Notes under the pieces: generated by a model
Told to the model about the DNA's origin: nothing
The model's input: only the letters and a program-made list of their open reading frames with translations
The model's database searches: none
Program-made: the position numbers and the translations under genes
Assembly: GCA_905206365.1 (NCBI GenBank)
Contig: CAJLHF010000001.1
Location: 173,602-237,601 of the forward strand
Reading direction: 5' to 3'
From: an uncultured Sutterella sp.
Lineage (GTDB): Bacteria; Pseudomonadota; Gammaproteobacteria; Burkholderiales; Burkholderiaceae_F
DNA: 64,000 nt
In this document: positions 48,460 through 58,700 of the stretch, one piece after another
Layout of the letters: each line of letters starts with the position of its first letter
How positions within the stretch are numbered: the first letter of the stretch is position 1

Positions 48460-48888
48460 TTAGAGGTCGAGGACCTTGGGTTGCTGGGCGGTGTGCGGGT
48501 GTTCGGCACCGGCGTAGATCTTGAGCTTCTTGATCATGGCGTAGCCGAGGGGACCCTTCGGAAGCATGCCCTTGACGGCGATTTCGAGCGCGCGGCCCGG
48601 ATGCTTCGCCTGCATTTCCTGGAAGGTCGTTTCGTAGATGCCGCCGGGGTAGCCCGTGTGGCGGTAGTACGTCTTCTTGCCCGCCTTTTCAGCGGAGAGA
48701 ACGAGCTTGTCGGCGTTCACGACGACGATGAAGTCGCCCGTGTCGACATGGGGCGTGTATTCGGGCTTGTGCTTGCCACGAAGGCGCAGAGCGATTTCCG
48801 CGGCGAGGCGGCCGAGCACCTTTTCACTGGCATCGACCACGAACCAGTCGCGCTTAACCTCAAGCGGCTTGGCCGAGAAGGTCTTCAT
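48460..48888 (-). CDS. rplM: 50S ribosomal protein L13
   Basis: L13 is an early 50S assembly protein. The product has 142 residues, as usual, and begins [56 protein letters not shown] and [20 protein letters not shown] are conserved. A good ribosome site (AGGTGA) is present. The upstream 283-base gap to marC has a GC hairpin just before the gene (GGCGGCGCCATCCGCC) that could be a leader structure for autoregulation, but I cannot show that. Confidence 0.98.
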   Translation of the reverse strand: MKTFSAKPLEVKRDWFVVDASEKVLGRLAAEIALRLRGKHKPEYTPHVDTGDFIVVVNADKLVLSAEKAGKKTYYRHTGYPGGIYETTFQEMQAKHPGRALEIAVKGMLPKGPLGYAMIKKLKIYAGAEHPHTAQQPKVLDL

Positions 48889-49171
48889 TGCGTTTCACCT
48901 AATTGGTTGCTGTTGACAGGTTCGCACGCCGGCGGATGGCGCCGCCACAACGGGTGCGTTTCCTGCAACGAAAACTAAAACGATAGGATCTGCGTCGGAG
49001 CAGCCGTCAACGACCGCGCTTCCTCCGTGACCCCGAGAACAGTTTGGTATACCGACTCCACGCAGTTCGCGGCGCCAGTGGAAAATGATGGGGAAGCAAT
49101 CCGCGACGCAAAGTCAGGGTGCGGATTTTATCTCAAGGTCTCTCGGCTGTCCACCGAAAGGACCGATTTTT

Positions 49172-49780
49172 TCACGCCCCGAATCCGAGCCCCTTGACGT
49201 AGGAGGCAATCCCCGAGAGCGCCATCTGCGTGGCCATCATTGCGAGGATGAGGCCGGTCAGACGCTCAATCGCAAGCGTCACCTTGTCGCCGAGCTTCTT
49301 CTGGAGCCACTCCGCGGCCAAAAGCGTCACGCAACTCACCACCATCGTGATGACGACGATCAGGCCCCACTCGAGCATGCGGGAGGGGTTACTCGCCGCA
49401 AGCATCATGATCGTCGCAAGCGTCGACGGGCCCGCCAGAGCGGGGATCGCAAGTGGCACGATTAGGGGCTCTCCCCCCGGCGTTTCTCCGAAGACCCCGT
49501 CCTTTGTGGGAAAGACCATGCGAATGGCCATCAGCATGACGATGACGGACCCGCCGATACTGAGCGCGGCGTCCGTAAGACCGATCGACTCCAGGAAACT
49601 CCGACCGAAAAACATCGCAAGAAGGAGCGTCACCATCGCGATTAGACACTCCCGAATCAGCACGATCGGGCGACGGTTGTTGGGCACCGTCTTCAAGCAG
49701 GCAAGCGTAATGGGGATGTTACCGAGCGGGTCCGCCATGAGAACCATCAGCATGAGAGCGCCCCAGAAGCCGTACTCCAT
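49172..49780 (-). CDS. MarC/YhgN family membrane protein
   Basis: The start chosen gives MEYGFWGALMLMVLMADPLG and 202 residues; the open frame extends far upstream without family support. Six hydrophobic helices are visible. DPLGNIPITLACLKTV, SIGGSVIVMLMAIRMVF, PLAIPALAGPSTLATIMML and LTGLILAMMATQMALSGI are typical of the MarC (UPF0056) family. Despite its name, the family is not shown to cause multiple antibiotic resistance, and its transport substrate is unknown. Confidence 0.92.
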   Translation of the reverse strand: MEYGFWGALMLMVLMADPLGNIPITLACLKTVPNNRRPIVLIRECLIAMVTLLLAMFFGRSFLESIGLTDAALSIGGSVIVMLMAIRMVFPTKDGVFGETPGGEPLIVPLAIPALAGPSTLATIMMLAASNPSRMLEWGLIVVITMVVSCVTLLAAEWLQKKLGDKVTLAIERLTGLILAMMATQMALSGIASYVKGLGFGA

Positions 49781-49837
49781 GAATGAGAACCTCCGCAACG
49801 CGGAAAAAGAACGGCGCGCGGGGCACCGTCCGGACAC

Positions 49838-49872
49838 AAAAACAAAGTCGGGGCGCTCGATGCACCCCGACA
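49838..49872 (-). terminator. glpD terminator
   Basis: The arms GTCGGGG and CCCCGAC enclose eleven bases and are followed by TTTGTTTTTG on the minus strand, about 130 bases past glpD. Confidence 0.8.
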
Positions 49873-50000
49873 TCCGAGGCGCAACGGGAAAAGGACATCT
49901 TTCCCCGCAAACGCCCCGTCCGGTGTCGCGTACGCCGCGTCGAACGAGCACCGGAAACATTTCCCCCGTTCGTCGCGGCGACGGCGATTTTTCAAGACCC

Positions 50001-51626
50001 TCAGGCCTTTTCCGTCTTTTCGGCCGTTTCCTTCGTCTCGACCGCTTCGGCGGCTTCGACCTTTTCGGCCTTTTCGAGCGTTTCAGCAATCTCGACGCCC
50101 TCGTCCGCCTTCGCTCCGACGGCGGCTTCGGACGCTTCGACCGCGGCGGCCACTTCCTGCTCGACTTCGGCTTCGCCTGCAAAGGCAGCACGCACCTTCG
50201 GCAAGAGTTCGTTCGTGCGGGCCTCGTTCATCTGACCGAGGCGCAGACGACGGAAGAGCACGTCTTCGGCCGTACGGGCGGCTTCGAATTCGCGGCAGTA
50301 GAGCGCGTAGGCGACGACCTTGTCGTCCGCGGCGTCGGAGCGTTCGGCTTCGACTTCAAGCGCGGCGGGATCCCACGTTTCGTCGTTGAGAATCGGGAGG
50401 GTCTTCGTCACGCAGAGGCGCGGCGCCACGAGGTGACGCAGGGTCGCTTCCGTCATGGCGTGTTCGGCCATCTTGCGGTACGCCGTCCACTTGCCGCCCG
50501 TCACCGTGATCATGTTGCCGAATTCGGGCAACACGGCATGTTCGCGCGAAACCTTGGCCGTCCCGCCCGCCGAGCCCGTCGCCTGCGGGTTGAAGAGCGG
50601 ACGCAGACCCGCAAAGGTCGCCTTCACGTCGGCGCGAGTGATGGGCTTGTCGAGGTAGCCCGAGGCCGTTTCGATCATGAAGTCGATTTCTTCGTCGCTC
50701 ACCTTCGGATCGAAATCGGCTTCGCGCTGTTCGACGTCGGTCGTGCCGACGAGGAGCATGTCGTGCCAGGGGATGGCAAAGAGCACGCGGCCGTCGCGCG
50801 TCTTCGGGATGAGCATGCCGGTTTCGCCCGGCATGAAAGACTTGTCAAGCAGGATGTGCGAGCCGCGCGAAACCTGCACGAGGGTCGAGGCTTCCGGATC
50901 GATCATGCGGCGGATCGGATCGACCCAGGCACCCGCGGCATTGAAAACCATCTTCGTGCGGATGCGGAATTCTTCACCCGTTTCCTTGTCGGTGGCCGTG
51001 ACGGACTGGATCCAACCACCGCGGTATTCGATGCCGGTGACGGGCATGTAATTAAGGGTGAGCGCACCCTGGTCGTGCGCGGTACGCATGAGGGCTACGG
51101 CAAGACGCGCGTCGTCGAACTGACCGTCGTAGAACTGCACGCCGCCCATGAGGCCTTCGGCCTTGACGCCCGGCAAACGCGACATGGTTTCTTCGCGCGA
51201 GAGGCTGCTCGTGCGACCGATGCCGTAACCGCCGTAGGTCATGGCCGCGTAGATGCCGAGACCGACCGTGTAGAACTCGCGCTCCCACTTCTTGTAGCAG
51301 GGAAGGATGAAGGGCTTCGAGTGCACGAGATGGGGCGCGTTCTGGATGAGCAGACGACGTTCCTTGAGCGCTTCGCGCACGAGACCCCAATCGCGGGGGT
51401 TCTTCATGTAGCGCACGCCCCCGTGAATGAGCTTCGTCGAGCGCGAAGAAGTACCCGCGGAGAAGTCCTGCGCCTCAAGGAGCACGACCTTGAGGCCGCG
51501 CGACGCGGCGTCAACCGCAATGCCCGTACCGGTGGCGCCGCCCCCGATCACAACGACGTCCCAGAGAACGTCTTCACGAAGCTGCGCGAGCATATCCTCG
51601 CGGACGATGGGTTTCACATCTGACAT
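50001..51626 (-). CDS. glpD: glycerol-3-phosphate dehydrogenase GlpD (aerobic, FAD)
   Basis: GlpD oxidises glycerol 3-phosphate to dihydroxyacetone phosphate at the inner membrane and passes electrons to quinone. The start chosen gives MSDVKPIVREDMLAQLREDV and 541 residues. The FAD-binding loop VVIGGGATGTGIAVDAASRG is near residues 25-44. STKLIHGGVRYMKN and LFAIPWHDMLLVGTTDVEQ are family motifs. After the usual C-terminal domain (about residue 470) comes a tail of about 60 residues rich in Ala, Glu, Val and Lys (EKAEKVEAAEAVETKETAEK), which looks like a disordered or helical extension. The start lies 2 bases after the glpK stop. Confidence 0.95.
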   Translation of the reverse strand: MSDVKPIVREDMLAQLREDVLWDVVVIGGGATGTGIAVDAASRGLKVVLLEAQDFSAGTSSRSTKLIHGGVRYMKNPRDWGLVREALKERRLLIQNAPHLVHSKPFILPCYKKWEREFYTVGLGIYAAMTYGGYGIGRTSSLSREETMSRLPGVKAEGLMGGVQFYDGQFDDARLAVALMRTAHDQGALTLNYMPVTGIEYRGGWIQSVTATDKETGEEFRIRTKMVFNAAGAWVDPIRRMIDPEASTLVQVSRGSHILLDKSFMPGETGMLIPKTRDGRVLFAIPWHDMLLVGTTDVEQREADFDPKVSDEEIDFMIETASGYLDKPITRADVKATFAGLRPLFNPQATGSAGGTAKVSREHAVLPEFGNMITVTGGKWTAYRKMAEHAMTEATLRHLVAPRLCVTKTLPILNDETWDPAALEVEAERSDAADDKVVAYALYCREFEAARTAEDVLFRRLRLGQMNEARTNELLPKVRAAFAGEAEVEQEVAAAVEASEAAVGAKADEGVEIAETLEKAEKVEAAEAVETKETAEKTEKA

Positions 51627-51628
51627 GG

Positions 51629-53122
51629 TCATTGGTTCCATTTGCGGGCCCGCCCGACGGCACGGGTCCATTGGTTCATCAAGTTGTCTCGTTGATCCTG
51701 GCTCATCGCGGGCTCGAACACCCGATCGACGCGCCACATCAAAGCGATTTCGGAACAGTCGGCCCAGACTCCCGTAGCCAGCCCCGCGAGAAAGGCTGCC
51801 CCGAGGGCGGTCGTTTCCGTGATGGCCGGCCGAATGACGGGAACCCCCGAAATGTCGGCCTGAAACTGCATGAGAAGATTGTTGCGGGAGGCGCCCCCAT
51901 CGACGCGGAGTTCTTTGAGGGGCGTGTGCGCGTCGCGTTGCATCGCGTCAAGCACTTCGGCGCACTGAAAGGCGATCCCGTCCAGAGCCGCGCGCGCGAT
52001 GTGGGCGCGGGTCGTCCCGCGCGTAAGCCCGATGATTAGGCCGCGCGCATCCGAGTCCCAATGCGGAGCGCCGAGCCCCACGAAGGCGGGCACGAGGTAG
52101 ACCCCGTCGCTGTCGGGGACGCTACGCGCCAGGCTTTCGATTTCCTCGGCGGACTTGAAAAACTGCAACCCGTCGCGCAGCCACTGCACGACCGCACCCG
52201 CAATGAAGACGCTTCCTTCGAGCGCGTATTGAGTCGGCTCGTCGCCGATGCGCCACCCCGCGGTGGCAATCAGTCGGTGGAGGCTCTCGCGCGGCGTTTC
52301 GCCCACATTCATAAGGAGAAAGCCCCCGGTGCCGTACGTGTTTTTCGCACATCCCGGCTCGAAGCACGCCTGACCGAAGGTGGCCGCCTGCTGGTCGCCC
52401 GCCACGCCCGCAATCGGAACGGGACAGCCGAAGAGCTCCGGATCGGTAAAGCCGATCACGCCCGAGCTCGGTACGATTTCGGGCAGGAGCGTCTCGGGCA
52501 CGTTGAAAAGCTGCAGGAGTTCGTCGTCCCACTGACCCGTGCGCAGATCGCAAAGGAGCGTGCGGCTCGCGTTCGAGATGTCCGTTGCATGCACGGCCCC
52601 GCCCGTCAGCTTCCACATCAGCCACGTGTCGATCGTGCCGAAGGCGAGTTCGCCGCGTTCGGCGCGCGAACGCGCGCCCGGCACATGGTCCAAGAGCCAG
52701 GCGATTTTAGTGGCTGAGAAATAGGGATCGATGCGCAACCCCGTCTTCCCGGTCACAAGCGGCGCCTCGCCCGCGCTCATGAGCGCTTCGCAGACGTCCG
52801 ACGTGCGGCGGTCCTGCCAGACGATCGCAGGCGCAATCGGCTCGCCCGTACGGCGGTCCCAGATGACGGTGGTTTCGCGCTGGTTCGTCACGCCCACGGC
52901 GGCGACTTCGCTCGCCGAAACGCCCGCCTTGCGAAGACACGCACGCGCCACCGCAAGCTGAGTATTCCAGATTTCCTCGGCATCGTGCTCGACCCGACCG
53001 GGTTGCGGATAGTACTGCCGGAACTCCATCTGCTCGAGAGCGACGACTTGAGCGCGTCGATTGAAGAGCAACGCTCGAGAGCTCGTCGTGCCCTGGTCGA
53101 GAGCGAGAACGTACGTCGTCAT
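51629..53122 (-). CDS. glpK: glycerol kinase GlpK
   Basis: GlpK phosphorylates glycerol to glycerol 3-phosphate, the substrate of GlpD. The start chosen gives [20 protein letters not shown] and 497 residues, normal for the family. [51 protein letters not shown] and [18 protein letters not shown] are the usual FGGY-kinase motifs. No glpF or glpR homologue lies beside it, so uptake and control must be encoded elsewhere or differ. Confidence 0.98.
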   Translation of the reverse strand: MTTYVLALDQGTTSSRALLFNRRAQVVALEQMEFRQYYPQPGRVEHDAEEIWNTQLAVARACLRKAGVSASEVAAVGVTNQRETTVIWDRRTGEPIAPAIVWQDRRTSDVCEALMSAGEAPLVTGKTGLRIDPYFSATKIAWLLDHVPGARSRAERGELAFGTIDTWLMWKLTGGAVHATDISNASRTLLCDLRTGQWDDELLQLFNVPETLLPEIVPSSGVIGFTDPELFGCPVPIAGVAGDQQAATFGQACFEPGCAKNTYGTGGFLLMNVGETPRESLHRLIATAGWRIGDEPTQYALEGSVFIAGAVVQWLRDGLQFFKSAEEIESLARSVPDSDGVYLVPAFVGLGAPHWDSDARGLIIGLTRGTTRAHIARAALDGIAFQCAEVLDAMQRDAHTPLKELRVDGGASRNNLLMQFQADISGVPVIRPAITETTALGAAFLAGLATGVWADCSEIALMWRVDRVFEPAMSQDQRDNLMNQWTRAVGRARKWNQ

Positions 53123-53289
53123 GCGCGGAGCCTCACGTAGAAAAAAGCGGGGCGATGAAACAAAAAAAAGCGGAAGGCCCGATGAAAGAAGGAGCAACGC
53201 TTTCCCCCTTTCGGAGGATGCCATCCATCCCGATAGTGTAGCCGAGCGCGCCTTCGCGCGACCTTAAGAAGCAACGGTCTTTGTACGAA

Positions 53290-53332
53290 AACGGCGCCCC
53301 GGCGCGAAGTCGTGCTTCGCGCGGGAGCGCCG
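53290..53332 (-). terminator. terminator after the Arg/Asp-repeat gene
   Basis: The arms GGCGCCCCGGCGCGAAG and CTTCGCGCGGGAGCGCC (two mismatches) enclose five bases and are followed by GTTTTC on the minus strand. The bases from here to the glpK start at 53122 hold nothing else I recognise. Confidence 0.8.
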
Positions 53333-53364
53333 CGTGTGAGGTTCGAATCGGTTGCCAGAAACCG

Positions 53365-54036
53365 TTATTCGGCCTTCGGCGCCGCTTCGCGGACTTCTTC
53401 GTCGTCTTCACCTTCGTCGGTTTCTTCGACCTCTTCGGCGCCTTCACCGTAGCTCGATTCTTCGTCGTCTTCGAGATCCGTTTCGGCAAAGAGGGTCGCG
53501 GCCGTGTCGGGCGTCACCGTGTCGGCTTCTTCCTTGGCGGGCTTCTTCACGAGATCGGCCGCCGTAAGAACGAGGCGCAGGAACTTGTTGACATCTTCGG
53601 CACTCTTGAAAAAGTCCGCGATGTCCGCGTCAAGCTTGACTACGGCCTGCTTGGCGAAGTCGCTGCGTTCGGCAAAGCGGCGCGTTTCGAAGGCACGGGC
53701 GCGCGGTCCGGAGCGCTGACCGAAGTCGGCACGTTCCTTGCCGAAGGCGCGGGGCCCCTTGCGGAAGTCGCCGCTGCGGCGGTCGTTGCGTTCCGAGCGA
53801 TCGGAGCGGTTGCCGAAACGATCGGAGCGGCGATCGGAACGATCGGCGCGATCCGAACGCTCGAAGCGTTCGAAACGATTCGGGCGTTCCGCGCGATCCG
53901 TACGGTCCGAGCGTTCGAAGCGATCGAAACGATCGAAACGATCCGAGCGATCGGAACGGTCGAAGCGGTCCGAGCGTTCGCGGCGGTCGTCGAACGAACG
54001 GCGGGGGCCGTTGCCCTGCCAGGGTTTGCGATCCAT
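53365..54036 (-). CDS. unidentified protein with an Arg/Asp-rich repeat region
   Basis: The protein has 223 residues in three parts. Residues about 19-92 are a low-complexity tract of short units of the form S/F/E-D-R, for example DRFDRSDRSDRFDRF, made of Arg, Asp, Ser, Phe and Glu. Residues about 130-165 form a compact hydrophobic segment (VVKLDADIADFFKSAEDVNK, then FLRLVLTAADLV). The end is strongly acidic (EEVEETDEGEDDEEV). No signal peptide or membrane helix is seen. The DNA carries matching short repeats, so slippage may vary its length. A ribosome site AAGGAA precedes the ATG. I do not recognise the family. Arg-rich disordered tracts often bind RNA, but that is only an analogy. Confidence 0.8.
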   Translation of the reverse strand: MDRKPWQGNGPRRSFDDRRERSDRFDRSDRSDRFDRFDRFERSDRTDRAERPNRFERFERSDRADRSDRRSDRFGNRSDRSERNDRRSGDFRKGPRAFGKERADFGQRSGPRARAFETRRFAERSDFAKQAVVKLDADIADFFKSAEDVNKFLRLVLTAADLVKKPAKEEADTVTPDTAATLFAETDLEDDEESSYGEGAEEVEETDEGEDDEEVREAAPKAE

Positions 54037-54451
54037 GTTGGAATTCCTTGAGGTGAGTCGGAGACGCCTTGCTCAAAAAAGCCGAAAAGCACGTCTCGGA
54101 TGAAATGAAGACGGATGTGGGGCGGAAAAACTCCGTCGGGACCCCGTTCTCGGGGCACGGAGCCGATCGGGCGACCGGCCGGGGAGAGTCGGACGGACGA
54201 CGTTGGGTCCGACCGGCGGCGCGTCGCCGCATGAAGACGCCCTCTTAACGAACGGTGCGCATTTTAAGAGATAACGCCGCGGGGCGCGAGACGAATCTTG
54301 AGGTTCTCTGGCCTGAAACAACTGTTTGCGTAATGTTTTTTGCCGACTCCGTCGTCTCGCTACACTTGAATCAAAGGAGGGACGAAAGGGCGAGGTGTTC
54401 AACCCCTCGGACTTCCCGATAACAATACAAAAACTACAAAGTGAGGTTTCT
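54037..54451. other. divergent intergenic region, no gene seen
   Basis: This 415-base gap lies between the Arg/Asp-repeat gene (minus) and the HPF-like gene (plus). It must hold both promoters. Its middle is AT-rich around 54240-54290 and 54325-54370. I found no convincing -35/-10 pair, sigma-54 or RpoH match, and no ORF with coding character. Confidence 0.6.
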
Positions 54452-54751
54452 ATGACCGTTCAGACTGTTTTCCATGGCATCAACCGCTCTGCCGCCGTTG
54501 AAACGGCCGTCGCCGAAAAGTGGGAAGCTCTCAAGCGCTTCGACCAGCAGCTTGCCGACTGCAAAGTGACCGTCACGCAGGAAGGCCATCAGACGATCGG
54601 CGCCTTTACGGTGCGCATCGACCTCACGGCCTCGGGCCACCCCGTCATCGTCAACCGCACGAACATGGACGTCATGGCCGCCCTGAACGAAGCGTTCGAC
54701 ACGGTGCGTCGCTCCGTCAAGGAAGAAGCCGACAAGCGTCGTCAGCACTAA
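54452..54751 (+). CDS. short HPF/RaiA-family ribosome-associated protein
   Basis: The start chosen gives MTVQTVFHGINRSAAVETAV and 99 residues, with GTGAGGT seven bases before the ATG. The layout fits the S30AE fold of ribosome hibernation factors: a helix after the first strand (VETAVAEKWEALKRFDQQL), two strands (DCKVTVTQEG and FTVRIDLTASG), then a second helix (DVMAALNEAFDTVRRSVKEE) and a basic tail. HPF family proteins silence ribosomes in starvation. The match is moderate. There is a long 5' leader, with ATG 126 bases inside the open frame, which suggests a regulated promoter. Confidence 0.72.
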   Translation: MTVQTVFHGINRSAAVETAVAEKWEALKRFDQQLADCKVTVTQEGHQTIGAFTVRIDLTASGHPVIVNRTNMDVMAALNEAFDTVRRSVKEEADKRRQH

Positions 54752-54850
54752 CCGAACGAGAGAGGGCGGGCGCAATGTCGTCCGCTCGAAAAATCGGCTT
54801 CGGGCTCCGGACCCGAAGTCGGTTTTTTCTCCCGAAAAATGCGAAAGCTG

Positions 54851-54890
54851 AAAAAACCAAAAGCCCGCCGAGCGCTAACTCGACGGGCTT
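54851..54890 (-). terminator. terminator of the tRNA array
   Basis: The arms AAGCCCGxCGAG and CTCGxCGGGCTT enclose a six-base loop and are followed by a T-rich run ending TTTTTT on the minus strand. It lies just past the last tRNA-Glu gene. Confidence 0.88.
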
Positions 54891-54896
54891 TGAAAT

Positions 54897-54972
54897 TGGC
54901 GTCCCCACGGGGATTCGAACCCCGGTACCGACCGTGAAAGGGTCGTGTCCTAGGCCTCTAGACGATAGGGAC
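54897..54972 (-). tRNA. tRNA-Glu (anticodon TTC), copy 1
   Basis: Seventy-six bases with an encoded CCA end. The acceptor arms are GTCCCTA and TGGGGAC (one G-T pair), the anticodon loop is CTTTCAC and the T arm is GGGGTTCGAATCCCC. The sequence is identical to the copies at 55182 and 55422. Confidence 0.97.
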
Positions 54973-54979
54973 CTTATCT

Positions 54980-55057
<78 letters not shown>

Positions 55058-55181
55058 TCAACGAGAGGAGTGATTCTAGCGCGGATCGACATATTTGTCA
55101 ACTGGAACGCATTGCTCCTGCGCCCTTGTTTTTCCGGTGTCGCCTCAACCTCGATCCAAAGCTCCCGCTTCGAAGAAGTGT

Positions 55182-55257
55182 TGGCGTCCCCACGGGGATT
55201 CGAACCCCGGTACCGACCGTGAAAGGGTCGTGTCCTAGGCCTCTAGACGATAGGGAC
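55182..55257 (-). tRNA. tRNA-Glu (anticodon TTC), copy 2
   Basis: Identical to copy 1. The unit is followed, on the minus strand, by a 126-base spacer without the terminator hairpin, so it probably reads through into copy 1. Confidence 0.97.
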
Positions 55258-55264
55258 CTTATCT

Positions 55265-55340
<76 letters not shown>

Positions 55341-55382
55341 ACTTGGGCGTGGATTGCAAAAAAGCAACCCTCTCATAAATAG

Positions 55383-55416
55383 CCAAAAGCCCGCCGAGCG
55401 CTAACTCGACGGGCTT
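55383..55416 (-). terminator. terminator-like hairpin inside the tRNA array
   Basis: This copy of the array terminator lies directly after tRNA-Glu copy 3. Its T-run is shorter (TTTTGG), so it may be leaky and allow some reading into copies 2 and 1. Confidence 0.75.
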
Positions 55417-55421
55417 GAAAT

Positions 55422-55497
55422 TGGCGTCCCCACGGGGATTCGAACCCCGGTACCGACCGTGAAAGGGTCGTGTCCTAGGCCTCTAGACGATAGGGAC
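55422..55497 (-). tRNA. tRNA-Glu (anticodon TTC), copy 3
   Basis: Identical to copies 1 and 2. It is followed directly by a terminator-like hairpin at 55383-55416. Confidence 0.97.
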
Positions 55498-55504
55498 CTT
55501 ATCT

Positions 55505-55581
<77 letters not shown>

Positions 55582-55795
55582 TTGTCTTGAGAGAGTTGAA
55601 TTATGCCGATTCATTTTCGGCTTGGCAAGAGCAGAATCCCGAATTCTTACACTTTTTTACACTTGACGATTTTTATGCCCCGAATCTTCCACCTCGGCGC
55701 CCTCCAGCGGCACACTCCGTAGAATGTTGTCTACCGTCGGGGAACAGGCTTCGGGGCCCGTCCCTCTCAGCAACTTTCATCCTAAGAGGACGATC

Positions 55796-58700
55796 TTGAC
55801 GACATCGAGCAAAGCGCCGCGCCACGAAGTGGCGGGCGACGAGACCGGGAGAACGATTCGAATTCGCGGCGCCCGTCAAAACAATCTCAAAGGGTTCGAT
55901 CTGGACATTCCCGTCGGGGAGTTCACGGTCGTCACGGGGCTTTCGGGCTCCGGAAAAAGTTCGCTCGCCTTCGAGACACTCTACGCCGAAGGGCAACGCC
56001 GTTACGTCGAAACCTTTTCACCCTACGCGCGTCAGTTTCTCGATCGCATGAACCGACCTCACGTCGACGCGGTCGAAGGGGTGCCCCCGGCAATTGCGAT
56101 CGACCGTTCGGGTTCGGTGCGCACTTCGCGCTCGACGGTGGGAACGATGACCGAGCTCAACGACCACCTGAAGTTGCTCTTCGCGCACGAAGCCGAGCTT
56201 TTCTGCCCGGACTGCGGCGTACCCGTACCCGATTTCAATCCCGACGTCATTTGGGACGACTTCAACCGCGTGGCGGCGACACTCCCCGAAGGGGAAAACG
56301 CGCGTCTTTACGTGACCTTCGCCGTGACGGTTCCGAAGGAACTCCCGCTTGAGACCGCCCTTTCGGGACTTTCCGCCCAAGGCTTCACCCGCATCGTCGA
56401 AGAGAAGCGTCGCCCCGACGGGTCCGTACGCCTTGTCGTCGCCGCGGACCGCTTCAAGCTGGGGAGCGTCGAACGAAGCCGCGCCCTCGATGCGATCGAA
56501 ACGGCGCTTGACAAAGGCATCGGCGAAACGACCCTCTACGTCGAGCGCGACGGCACTTTCGAAGCGCTTCGCACCTACCGACGAGGACGTGTCTGTCCCT
56601 CGTGCGGGCGACGTTTCTCCTCGTCCGCGCCGAATCTCTTCAGCTTCAATTCCGCCGTGGGTGCCTGCGAAACCTGCCGCGGGTTCGGGCGCATCATCGA
56701 ACCTGACATGTCGCTCGTCATTCCGGATCCCTCGAAGACGCTTGCGGCCGGCTGCATTCGTCCCTGGCAAACGAAGACGAACGCCGACTGTCAGGCGGAC
56801 CTCCTGCGCCATGCGAAGGCGCACGGGATCGACGTCAACACGCCCTTTGAGGAACTTTCCGAAGCGGAGCGCACTTGGGTCGTCGAAGGCGACCCCGACT
56901 GGTCTGGCGACTGGAAACGCCAGTGGTACGGTGTACGTCACTACTTCGAGTGGCTCGAAACGAAGAGCTACAAGATGCATGTGCGCGTTCTGCTCTCACG
57001 CTACCGCTCCTACACGACCTGTCCGACCTGCAAGGGTTCGCACCTCAAGAACGAAGCACTTGCGTGGCGCTACGGCACGCTTGAGGAGCGTCGCGCCCTT
57101 CCGCCCGAAAACTTTCCCGTACCGGGCGCGCGTCTGTCGCCCGAAGCGAGCGACCTGCTTCCGGGCTTCAACTTTCACGAACTCATGCAGATGCCGATTG
57201 GGCGCCTCGCCGCGCTCTTCGAGGCGCGTCTTAAGCGCGACGACCTCAACGAAGCGCACAGGCTGCTCCTCGACGAAATCACCGCGCGCCTCGGGTTTCT
57301 GCGCAATGTGGGACTCTCCTATCTCACGCTCGATCGACAGGGACGCACCCTCTCGGGCGGTGAAGTCGAACGCGTGAACCTCACGACGGCGCTCGGCACG
57401 AATCTCGTCAATACGCTCTTCGTTCTCGACGAACCGTCGATCGGCCTGCACCCCCGTGACATGAATCGCGTCAACGGCGTACTGCGTCGCCTCGCTCAAG
57501 CGGGCAACACGCTCGTCGTCGTCGAACACGATCCGCAGGTGATGCTCGCCGGCAACCGCCTCATCGACCTCGGTCCGGGCGCGGGCCGTGCGGGCGGCGA
57601 GATCGTCTTCAACGGCACCACCCGCGAAGCGCTCGCCGCCTCCACGCTCACGGCCGACTACCTCTCGGGGCGCAAACGCATCACACGCCGAACGCTCGAG
57701 GTGACGGACGCGACGCCCCGACTCACGATCGAACACGCAACGAAACACAACCTCAAAGACCTGACGGTCTCGATTCCGCTCGGACGCTTCGTCGCCGTGG
57801 CAGGCGTTTCGGGTTCCGGCAAGTCGACCCTCGTTGCCGACACGCTCGTTCCCGCGCTCTCGCGCAAGCTCGGCCTGGCAGTCGCCGCGGAAGCGGGCGA
57901 GGAGGAACTTTCGGGAACGATTCCCTCGGACGTCGTCTTCGTCGATCAGAGCCCCATGGGAACCACTACCCGCGGCAACCCCGTGAGCTACGTGGGAGCG
58001 TTCGACACGATCCGCTCGATTTTCGCTCAGACCCCCAAAGCCATAGCGAAGGGGTTCACACGCGGCGATTTCTCCTTTAACAGCGGGCGCGGGCGCTGCC
58101 CGCGCTGCCTCGGCTCGGGGACCGAACACGTCGAGATGCAGTTCCTCTCCGACGTCTATCTCCCCTGTCCCGAATGCAACGGACGACGCTATCGCGACGA
58201 AATCCTCGAGATCACCGCAACGCTTGCGGACGGCAAGGACTATTCGATCGCCGATGTCCTCGAATTCACCGTAGATCAAGCAGAAGAGCTTTTCGCTCGG
58301 CACCCCGCAGTGGTCACGTCGCTTTCCTACCTGAGGCTCGTCGGTCTCGGGTACCTCACGCTCGGTCAGCCACTCACGACCCTTTCGGGGGGCGAGCGAC
58401 AGCGTCTCAAACTGGCCGCCCATCTCGCTGAGGGGATCACCGGCCGCAATGGGGCGAAAGCTGGAAAACTCTTCGTCTTCGACGAACCGACAACGGGACT
58501 CCACTTCGCGGACATCGACCGACTCGTCGACGTCTTCGATCGACTCATCGCGCTCGGGCACACGGTACTCGCCATCGAACACAACCTCGACGTACTCAAC
58601 ACCTCCGACTGGGTGATCGAACTCGGACCAGAAGGCGGCGACGAAGGAGGAGAACTCGTCTTCGAGGGTACGCCCGATGCGATGACGGCAGCAGGCACCC

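Noticed and set aside
54305..54335. Possible sigma-54 promoter before the HPF-like gene
   Set aside because: TGGC and TTTGC are present, but their spacing is about six bases too long for the -24/-12 geometry.
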